A stretch of 22,746 bases of DNA from SAR202 cluster bacterium (GTDB taxonomy: Bacteria > Chloroflexota > Dehalococcoidia > SAR202 > CAJWER01). The position numbers and the translations under genes are program-made. Of this stretch, positions 6,733-12,726 are shown one piece after another (position 1 is the first letter of the stretch; each line of letters starts with the position of its first letter). The stretch covers positions 1 through 22,746 of the forward strand of contig JASLXL010000212.1 of assembly GCA_030740335.1 (NCBI GenBank). Reading direction: 5' to 3'. The notes under the pieces were generated by a model, which was not told the DNA's origin, made no database searches, and saw nothing but the letters and a program-made list of their open reading frames with translations.

Positions 6733-8319
6733 CTACTCCTGTTTGATCTCGCCCATAATGCTGGAAAGGGCATATGCACGGTAACTACCCTTATATGCAG
6801 GGCTCCATGCCTCGAGCCGCCATAGTTCCTCGCCATCTCGATCAACCTCTGTCACCACTCGAGGCGTAGTGTTGAAGTTCACCAGAGTGTTGCCGTTTTT
6901 GAGGCGATAAGCGCCTCCCCTGGTGCGAGAGAACAGGTCGGGGCCGGGCCGGTACTCCCAGACCTTTGTCGCCGCCAGATCGTACTCGCTCAGGGAATAC
7001 TCGACCACCCTGGTATACTCGCCACCCTCATCTTCAGGACGACCCTGCCCATTGTCGAACAACAATATATTGCCGTTCGACAGCTCCGAGGCCGTATGGG
7101 GTAGATAGAACCGGTCCTCCGGAGAAGCAAATTTGTACACGCCGTTCGGACCTCCAAAAACCCACTCGACATGCTGCAGGTCAGGCGAAATAGATATCAC
7201 TTGATCAAGAGTTTTGACCGACAACACGTAATTGCCACGGGGTCCTATCTGTAGTGAATTGGCATTCCACCAACGGATCATCTCCCCCTCACGTTCAGGC
7301 TGGCCAGGGACCCCATAGAAGGGCACCGTCTCCCAAGTGAGCCGCACGTCAGTCGAGAACATGTCGAAGGCATTCCATACCTCGCGACTGGTACCAGTGT
7401 TCCGGTCCCAAATTCGGATCGAATCGCCCTCGACCAGTACCTTCTCATCGCCGTCGTTTGCCGAATCGTCTATTTCCTTATATATGCGCGCCAAATACAT
7501 AACTTCGCGGTCTGCAAGTAATAACTGATCATGATGCGGCAGGCCATCGATGTCTCCGTAAGATAGGTTGTCTACGATCACGCCCAGAGGCGTGATCTCC
7601 CTTATGCAACACGGGCGACGGTTACGTCCCATGTAGTAGACCAGGTTGTAGTCGTCTTGCTGGCGAACGGCGTTGATTGCATAGGGCTGGTCGGCCACGA
7701 GATTGGGGCTTGCGTAGTACCAAACAATGTTGGCGTCGCTGTCCAGAGCATAGATATACGAGCCTAAGACATCTTCGTAGTCGAGCAGAAAAAGCTCAGA
7801 TGTCGAAGAGCCCTCGGCGCTGTGCTCGATGGTCGCCAGAGCTTCTGGTAGCTTACCTGTTTTAAAGGTGCCGGACGATACCTCTGACACTTTGCCTCCG
7901 GAGCCGAGGGCAAACGCGTCGTAAAAGTACTCGGTGTCCGGGCGTAGTCTCACGATAGGAACAACATGGTCCTTCGACGAAGCCACCGTCGGGGAGCGGA
8001 ACCGTCCCGCATCCCTATTTTCGTACTCAACGTAAACCTGCGCGGCTATGTCGGTGCGTATTCGAACCTCTACGATCAGCGGGTTGCCCTTAATGACACT
8101 GGCTTCCGCCTCTAGGATCACTGGCAGCGCCGATGGTTCACCCGTACCCGGCTCCTCGCCTGAAGGCGTCGTCCTCGCCTCGACTGTCGCGCTGACTGCC
8201 GCTACAACCGTCGCGTCGACATCAAATGGCTCCCCACCATCCCCACACGCGGCCAAGCTCAGGAGTGAGGCGACAATCAAGGCCAGCGCTGTCCAGCGCG
8301 AGAACCTATCAATTTTCAT
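6733..8319 (-). CDS. ASST-family lipoprotein with two substituted active-site residues
   Basis: A protein of 528 residues and a paralogue of the next gene in the operon, with the same plan: lipoprotein signal (cysteine at 25 in L-A-A-C), linker, fibronectin-like domain and beta-propeller. The start ATG at 8319 touches the stop of the VTC gene (TAG then ATG with no gap), so translation is coupled. Two of the four expected ASST active-site positions are kept: H262-H263 (P-H-H-D) and H408 (L-P-H-T). The other two are changed: the position matching H341 of the paralogue is N352 (W-W-N-A-N-S), and the position matching R358 is K369 (S-V-K-T-L-D-Q). It may therefore have altered chemistry, bind substrate without turnover, or act as a scaffold for its partner. 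The residue equivalences come from my own by-eye alignment of the two paralogues. Confidence 0.8.
   Translation of the reverse strand: MKIDRFSRWTALALIVASLLSLAACGDGGEPFDVDATVVAAVSATVEARTTPSGEEPGTGEPSALPVILEAEASVIKGNPLIVEVRIRTDIAAQVYVEYENRDAGRFRSPTVASSKDHVVPIVRLRPDTEYFYDAFALGSGGKVSEVSSGTFKTGKLPEALATIEHSAEGSSTSELFLLDYEDVLGSYIYALDSDANIVWYYASPNLVADQPYAINAVRQQDDYNLVYYMGRNRRPCCIREITPLGVIVDNLSYGDIDGLPHHDQLLLADREVMYLARIYKEIDDSANDGDEKVLVEGDSIRIWDRNTGTSREVWNAFDMFSTDVRLTWETVPFYGVPGQPEREGEMIRWWNANSLQIGPRGNYVLSVKTLDQVISISPDLQHVEWVFGGPNGVYKFASPEDRFYLPHTASELSNGNILLFDNGQGRPEDEGGEYTRVVEYSLSEYDLAATKVWEYRPGPDLFSRTRGGAYRLKNGNTLVNFNTTPRVVTEVDRDGEELWRLEAWSPAYKGSYRAYALSSIMGEIKQE
6736..6740 (-). promoter_or_regulatory. 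Ribosome-binding site fixing the TTG start of the distal ASST gene
   Basis: AGGAG on the minus strand, partly inside the last codons of the upstream gene, with 7 bases to the TTG at 6728. It supports coupled translation of the two ASST-like genes. Confidence 0.65.
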
Positions 8320-9042
8320 CTAGATACTTCCTATTGACTCGTAGGCAAGCGCATATTTGGAATTCCTGGTGACACGGAGCGGAAGTTCGTTCGTCACTTC
8401 CTTGATACGTTCCCACTCGTGCAGCGGCCCTTTCACCTCGACTACCAAGCTATATCGCCGGGGAGCTCGGCTGACTAAGTTGGGCCTAGCCGAGAGCCGC
8501 TGATCATAGACATCCTGGTCGTAGTCAATCGTAATGCGAAGTTTCCCCCTCCTATCCTCGTAATACTCCCTGTGATATCGGTTTACAAGGATAGGGACCA
8601 GGTCGACGCCTATCTCCACCCTCATCCAATCGGGCACAGATCCAAGCGATTTGGAGACGATTGCAGGCCAGGTTACTCCCTCACACAGATCAAGAGGCTC
8701 CACCAGGGCATGCCTCAGCTTCCAATTGGCCCGATCACGCTTGCGCTTGACCTCGAGCACGGCGGAGACGGAGTCGGTCTGCTGCCCATACCAGCGGAGC
8801 CGGACCTTGCGGCGCTCGCTGAATCCCTCGACACTATCGTCCAACCACTGCAAGTCATGGGTATCCATATAGAGGTTGTTAACGACGCGAGGAGGAAACG
8901 ATTCCGAAAAGACACACCTGTGGGTGCGTATCCATGACCTGACATGGGCAAGATCGGAATCTGGCGACACGAGCTTGACCTCGTAGCGCCACTCCTGTGC
9001 ACGAATTGGCGGCCGCTCTTCTTGCATATTAAGAGTCGTCAT
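8320..9042 (-). CDS. VTC domain protein (polyphosphate polymerase-type triphosphate tunnel fold)
   Basis: A protein of 240 residues made up almost wholly of a VTC domain. In order I see R-Y-E-V-K (19-23), the N-L-Y-M-D-T strand, K-V-R-L-R-W-Y, L-E-V-K-R-K, N-R-Y-x-R-E-Y-Y, a R-I-T-I-D-Y-D strand, V-V-E-V-K-G and a C-terminal S-K-Y. These are the paired basic and acidic strands that line the tunnel of yeast Vtc4, which polymerises polyphosphate from ATP. In many bacteria VTC proteins sit next to DUF4956 proteins, as here (the DUF4956 gene ends 27 bases upstream). There is no signal peptide or membrane segment, so it is cytoplasmic and probably docks on the DUF4956 protein. Activity as a polyphosphate polymerase is inference; the product could be another phosphoanhydride or a modified polymer. 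The ribosome-binding site is weak, and the start could also be the ATG five codons downstream. Confidence 0.87.
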   Translation of the reverse strand: MTTLNMQEERPPIRAQEWRYEVKLVSPDSDLAHVRSWIRTHRCVFSESFPPRVVNNLYMDTHDLQWLDDSVEGFSERRKVRLRWYGQQTDSVSAVLEVKRKRDRANWKLRHALVEPLDLCEGVTWPAIVSKSLGSVPDWMRVEIGVDLVPILVNRYHREYYEDRRGKLRITIDYDQDVYDQRLSARPNLVSRAPRRYSLVVEVKGPLHEWERIKEVTNELPLRVTRNSKYALAYESIGSI

Positions 9043-9069
9043 GGCCTATTAGACAATCGCGGCCGAGCA

Positions 9070-9750
9070 TTACACAACTGGAACACTGCTCTGGTCGATG
9101 AAGGTAATGGTCGTGGCATCCGGCAGCGCCTCTTTCAATGCACTCATCGCCTTAGCGACAGCCTTATCGTTGTTACACCTCACGTATAGGGTCGCCTGAA
9201 CGAAGTCGGTCCCCACATCGAGACGCCGAAGGTCAGCGCTCTGGACATAGGGGGACAGCAGTTCAGTTATTTTTTCGAAGCTCACCTGGTCGTCAAGATC
9301 ATCTCCTTTGATGTCTATATTCACGTAGAGGTTACGTTTTTTGTCTCGCGACCAAAGTAGCAATCTCCCTGTCATTACAAACAGAATTACTGTGGCCGCA
9401 GCGACCGTGGGCCATGTCTGACCCGCCCCCAGGCCAATGCCAACCCCGATGGCTACGAACAGGTACGCAAGCTCTTCCGGCTCCTTGATCGGGGTCCTGA
9501 AGCGGACGATGGACAGGGCGCCCACGAGTCCCAAAGACAGGGCAATTGATGACTTGACGACCGAGATGATCAGCACGATGGTCAGCGTGATGATCGGTAT
9601 CGCATAGGCCGCCTGGGTGCGGCTAGTCATTGTTCGCCCAAACCGGAGATAGTGCCAGGCCAGGATCGAGGACAGTACGGTCCCGACGATCAAGCCTATA
9701 AGAAGATCTTTGGCTTCGACGGTAAAGATGTCTGTAGTAAAGGTAGGCAT
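9070..9750 (-). CDS. DUF4956 family membrane protein
   Basis: A protein of 226 residues. I chose the ATG at 9750 (GAGG five bases upstream) over a GTG at 9840 that lacks a ribosome-binding site and would add 30 poorly conserved-looking residues. Four hydrophobic segments lie at about 14-35, 49-75, 96-113 and 117-135. The stretch V-G-A-L-S-I-V-R-F-R-T-P-I-K-E-P-E-E is the characteristic DUF4956 motif joining segments 2 and 3. The C-terminal 85 residues form a soluble alpha/beta domain (ferredoxin-like by its strand pattern). The biochemical function is unknown; family members are repeatedly found with VTC and CotH-type genes. Here it sits between the CYTH-like and VTC genes and probably anchors the VTC protein. 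A candidate internal promoter with an inverted repeat lies just upstream (9800-9830). Confidence 0.86.
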   Translation of the reverse strand: MPTFTTDIFTVEAKDLLIGLIVGTVLSSILAWHYLRFGRTMTSRTQAAYAIPIITLTIVLIISVVKSSIALSLGLVGALSIVRFRTPIKEPEELAYLFVAIGVGIGLGAGQTWPTVAAATVILFVMTGRLLLWSRDKKRNLYVNIDIKGDDLDDQVSFEKITELLSPYVQSADLRRLDVGTDFVQATLYVRCNNDKAVAKAMSALKEALPDATTITFIDQSSVPVV

Positions 9751-9799
9751 AGTGCCTCGATTGAAGAGGCGCAACGAGCGCCAGATTTGTTGTCTGCAT

Positions 9800-9830
9800 A
9801 TTATGGCATATAGGTATGCCGTAGTTGCAA
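9800..9830 (-). promoter_or_regulatory. Candidate internal promoter with an inverted repeat between the CYTH-like and DUF4956 genes
   Basis: On the minus strand TTGCAA (9825-9830) is followed after 19 bases by CATAAT (9800-9805), with TGC directly upstream as an extended -10. The spacer holds a perfect 6-base inverted repeat, GGCATA/TATGCC (9805-9810 and 9815-9820), with a 4-base centre. The repeat could be an operator. The spacer is longer than ideal, so this is tentative. Confidence 0.35.
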
Positions 9831-9884
9831 CAGGAATCACGGCGCGCCAATCGGGAATTCAAACGCGCACCCACCGAACACCAG

Positions 9885-11075
9885 CTAGGGTGCGAAAAGG
9901 TCGCTCGCCCTCTGGTATTTACTACGGTTCCCACCTGATGTGCGGATGCCTATGGACGCGAACACATCTCCAACCACCTCGCGAATCCTCTGTTGATCTT
10001 TAATGAATGCGTCGCGGAGCCGGGCAGATGAAGCACTCGCCCCACTGGCAATCACCTCATCGAGACTGGTAGAGACGTTGCGTTCGAATTCAATCTCAAT
10101 CTCATAGAAGGTTCCCACCGGACGCGGTCGCGGAATGTTCCCGAGCCTGACTCCCTCAAGATATTCTATATATCCAGGACCGTCATGGACGTCTGTCCTA
10201 TCCAGGGACAGGATGAATGCCTGTTCTGGATTGGGACCACTCCCATAATCCGTAACCATGTTCATATGTAGTCGGGTTCTGCTTGAAACCGCCACTAGAG
10301 TGACCTCGAGGTCGATCTGGCCTGACAATCCGGTTTCGTCGAGGGCGCGCGCGAGCAAGGCTCCGGGCGTAGTGGGCGAATCTTCAAACAGGCCGGTCAA
10401 CGCTATTGGTAGAACGTCGTCCAGGGGCCAGGGAGCAGGTGGCGGGAGCCTGCCTTCCGAAAACGGGGACGCCTCGAATCGAAATTCCAGACGAGATTCG
10501 TTCGAAACGCTAAACCCGTCGCCCTGTTCCTCCCTATCTACCTTAACCTGTACCTCGGCCCGAAATGGGAAGTGGCGCCTCACCGTCGGTGCAGCCTCGT
10601 GACCATCTAGCCCATCGGCATTGTCAAAGCGATACCTCAGACGCAGGACAAGCGCGTTATCAAGCAGGACGTCGTCCTGTGAATCAATGTAAAAATCCCG
10701 CATCACTATTTGGGTTGATTCGGCATCGACTTCATATGAATTACCAGTCAGGCCCGGTGCAGCCCATCGGCGTCTGGCCAGATCCTCTATTAGGGCGCTG
10801 GATACACTGGACTGTGCCTCTCGGAGCCAGTCATTGTTCAGCTCAGTTAGATCGGGCGGAACTTCCAGCGTGAGCTTGAATTCGCGCTCGGCCCGGGGTG
10901 GAGTCCCAAGTGGTGACCTCGATTGCAATCTATCTATAGAGAACTGGGCGTCAGGAAAGTCTGGTAAGGCGTTTAGCAGAATCGCCGCCAGCACAAGGAG
11001 GATTACAACCCCGACTACCCCAATAGCACGCCAAAGATCGATTCTGGTCAATGTGCTCAATGTGCGTTCATGCAT
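9885..11075 (-). CDS. Membrane-anchored CYTH-like (triphosphate tunnel fold) protein
   Basis: A protein of 396 residues with one N-terminal membrane segment (about 17-36) and a large extracytoplasmic C-terminal region, assuming N-in orientation. I read a diverged CYTH domain from about residue 61. The ExExK signature is E63-R-E65-F-K67. It is followed by a Y129-x-D131 strand, L-R145-L-R147, a K178 strand (V-Q-V-K-V), R195-L-E197 (the R-x-E strand), R266-T-R268, D292 (L-S-L-D-R) and a final acidic strand E325-I-E327-I-E329. That order of alternating charged strands is the plan of the CYTH/triphosphate tunnel superfamily (ThiT-type triphosphatases, class IV adenylate cyclases, VTC). A long insertion lies between about residues 200 and 260. 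It is the first gene of the operon that contains a second tunnel-fold protein (VTC). A standard domain search may miss it. Its substrate and catalytic state are unknown. Confidence 0.6.
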   Translation of the reverse strand: MHERTLSTLTRIDLWRAIGVVGVVILLVLAAILLNALPDFPDAQFSIDRLQSRSPLGTPPRAEREFKLTLEVPPDLTELNNDWLREAQSSVSSALIEDLARRRWAAPGLTGNSYEVDAESTQIVMRDFYIDSQDDVLLDNALVLRLRYRFDNADGLDGHEAAPTVRRHFPFRAEVQVKVDREEQGDGFSVSNESRLEFRFEASPFSEGRLPPPAPWPLDDVLPIALTGLFEDSPTTPGALLARALDETGLSGQIDLEVTLVAVSSRTRLHMNMVTDYGSGPNPEQAFILSLDRTDVHDGPGYIEYLEGVRLGNIPRPRPVGTFYEIEIEFERNVSTSLDEVIASGASASSARLRDAFIKDQQRIREVVGDVFASIGIRTSGGNRSKYQRASDLFAP

Positions 11076-11297
11076 GGGACTACGAAATATCGATCAAACA
11101 CTCGGTGTCCTTCTCACGAATATATCAGCCTCCTCAGTGGGAAATGCGGGCATGAGTCCATGCAACTCAATTATCGAGGAGCACACGTTTACATGGATTG
11201 CGCCAGCGGGGATGCTCATGGTGATTGAGAATATGAGCTGCGTGTGCCACCACCGAACATCTCTCTGACCACTAGGCGAGTCAGCCCTTCGTACACG

Positions 11298-12140
11298 TCA
11301 TTGTGGTCGAACCATGTTCCGGCTACCTTCCTGTAACCAGGCGCCAAAGTCTCTCTTGGCCCTGCAAAATAACGGCTTGGAAAAACTTCGCACCAGGAAC
11401 GCCACCCCCACCGCACCCAAAGAACCAAGTGCATCAACGATGTAGTGGTTCCCCGTGACGACAATTGACATCAACATCAACACAAGATAGCAGACCATCA
11501 CTAGTTTTAGGATTGGTCCTCCACCACCCCGCAAAAAATACAGAGACACGACAAACGCCAACGCGAAATGTAGGCTCGGCATCGCCGCGTACGGATTATA
11601 GAGGAGGGTTTCGGCGGTCAGGTGGTACTCATCGAGACCATAATTCCACATTGTGTCAACGATCCCGAGGCTGGACACCAGACGCGGCGGGGCCAGGGGA
11701 TAGAGCTCATAGCTCACTAGGGCAACACCAAGGGTTATTAATGCTACCGTCCGGTACACATAGTATGCCTCGCGGTTTTTCATGTAGAGGTAGACTGCGA
11801 TCGGCAGGACTACCGGCCAGTAGCCCAATATATAGAACCAATTGAAGAAGTGGACGGCGGACGAGAGATTGTTCAAGAACCAGTCTTGCAACAAACCTTC
11901 CGTTAGAAGGCCCATCGCTCTCTCCAATTCGATTATGTCCAATGCATTGTCGTGGGCTGGCAACAACTGGTTTTCGTAGACCTGCCCCCTACCCAACGTG
12001 TACGAGGCATACACAACAGACAAAAGAAGCAATTCCATCGCAACTTTTAATGAAGAGGAGCTCTTGATCTTGATTTGGTTCAGCTTCTGCAAAGTAGAAG
12101 CGACGTCTCGGGTCAATCTGCTATCCGGAAACAATGACAC
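11298..12140 (-). CDS. PAP2-superfamily, Aur1/Ipt1-type membrane phosphotransferase or phosphatase
   Basis: A protein of 280 residues with about six hydrophobic segments and the conserved PAP2_3 (Aur1/Ipt1-like) motifs: Y-P-L-A-P-P-R near residue 150, M-P-S-L-H with H191, and G-N-H-Y-I-V-D with H232 and D236. In this superfamily the two histidines and the aspartate carry out phosphoryl transfer on the outer face of the membrane. Fungal Aur1 transfers phosphoinositol, while bacterial members are mostly uncharacterised and could be lipid-phosphate phosphatases or head-group transferases. The start is GTG at 12140, the only plausible start between the upstream in-frame stop (near 12221) and the first membrane segment; it has no clear ribosome-binding site. 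The gene lies 222 bases upstream of the CYTH-like gene on the same strand. It may belong to the same envelope process, but the gap leaves room for a separate promoter. Confidence 0.83.
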   Translation of the reverse strand: MSLFPDSRLTRDVASTLQKLNQIKIKSSSSLKVAMELLLLSVVYASYTLGRGQVYENQLLPAHDNALDIIELERAMGLLTEGLLQDWFLNNLSSAVHFFNWFYILGYWPVVLPIAVYLYMKNREAYYVYRTVALITLGVALVSYELYPLAPPRLVSSLGIVDTMWNYGLDEYHLTAETLLYNPYAAMPSLHFALAFVVSLYFLRGGGGPILKLVMVCYLVLMLMSIVVTGNHYIVDALGSLGAVGVAFLVRSFSKPLFCRAKRDFGAWLQEGSRNMVRPQ

Positions 12141-12167
12141 GTCCCGGGTGGCCTTGTTAACTCCGAA

Positions 12168-12190
12168 GAAAGATCGTGAGAAAGATCGTG
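12168..12190. repeat. Tandem duplication of a 12-base unit in the PAP2 gene leader
   Basis: GAAAGATCGTGA at 12168-12179 is followed directly by GAAAGATCGTG at 12180-12190. It lies between the PAP2 promoter candidate and its GTG start, so it would be in the mRNA leader (as CACGATCTTTC twice). Confidence 0.7.
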
Positions 12191-12260
12191 TATCCCTCAG
12201 AACGGACCCTCCGTACCTTCAAGGTGTCCGGAGCCGATCAAGCGCCACCGCTGCAACGCC

Positions 12261-12289
12261 ATCCTAGCCAGACTTTAGACTCTCGTCAA
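12261..12289 (-). promoter_or_regulatory. Candidate promoter for the PAP2 gene
   Basis: On the minus strand TTGACG (12284-12289), a 17-base spacer and TAGGAT (12261-12266). The predicted leader to the GTG at 12140 is about 115 bases. Confidence 0.45.
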
Positions 12290-12620
12290 GCATTGAGTTC
12301 GGTTCGTTTTGTAGCCAAAATCAACGCCGCAGCATATCCACATGCCCTCGCCCAACCACTCACCATTTGAACACGGGGCAAATGTGACATTCAGTGTTTC
12401 TCGACATGCGAACGAATCGTGGCGTTCTCTAATTCAGGATAAATAGATAGTCCTAAATCCTAGGCACGGGATAAGCGTGGAGGGTTGACAGGGGAGCGTC
12501 TAATTTTGGCTGTACCAGGGCAAAATATCATTAAGGGACGGAGATGATTCGCGATTCAAAGGTTGTATGTCGCAGGCCTAATAATTCTCATTTCATTGGA
12601 GGCCCCCAGCTAGCAAAGTC

Positions 12621-12649
12621 TTGACAGCACGTGATAGACGTGATAATTA
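12621..12649 (+). promoter_or_regulatory. Strong candidate promoter for the binding-protein/ABC permease operon, with direct repeat
   Basis: A perfect TTGACA -35 (12621-12626), a 17-base spacer and an AT-rich TAATTA -10 (12644-12649; alternative GATAAT at 12642 with a 15-base spacer). The spacer contains ACGTGATA twice, at 12629-12636 and 12638-12645, a 9-base period that could be an activator or repressor site on one helix face region. Confidence 0.6.
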
Positions 12650-12711
12650 TATAGCGCTCCGCAGCAAATGCGGCATCTTTCTGGCCGTGTTACGTTTGAT
12701 CAAGAGGTCCC

Positions 12712-12718
12712 AGGAGGT
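12712..12718 (+). promoter_or_regulatory. Strong ribosome-binding site of the binding-protein gene
   Basis: AGGAGGT ends 8 bases before the ATG at 12727. A TTG at 12721 in the same frame is only 2 bases from the site and is therefore rejected as the start. Confidence 0.75.
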
Positions 12719-12726
12719 AATTGATT

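Larger units (their letters stand above)
12141..12726. other. Divergent intergenic region (586 bases)
   Basis: No coding sequence that I trust. It separates the minus-strand PAP2 gene from the plus-strand binding-protein gene. It contains a 12-base tandem duplication (12168-12190), a minus-strand promoter candidate (12261-12289), an AT-richer middle part without recognisable signals (about 12300-12600), a strong plus-strand promoter candidate (12621-12649) with a direct repeat, and a 70-base leader with a strong ribosome-binding site. No tRNA, riboswitch or small RNA structure was recognised. Confidence 0.6.

Noticed and set aside
11150..11163. GCATG/CATGC inverted repeat between the PAP2 and CYTH-like genes
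   Set aside because: A five-base stem is expected by chance, and there is no promoter or terminator context around it.
11216..11464. Small minus-strand gene (82 codons) after the PAP2 gene
   Set aside because: Two thirds overlap the PAP2 gene in another frame and there is no ribosome-binding site or hydrophobic or domain pattern.
12485..12490. Second TTGACA box upstream of the binding-protein gene
   Set aside because: No acceptable -10 lies 16-18 bases downstream; the box at 12621 is closer and better placed.
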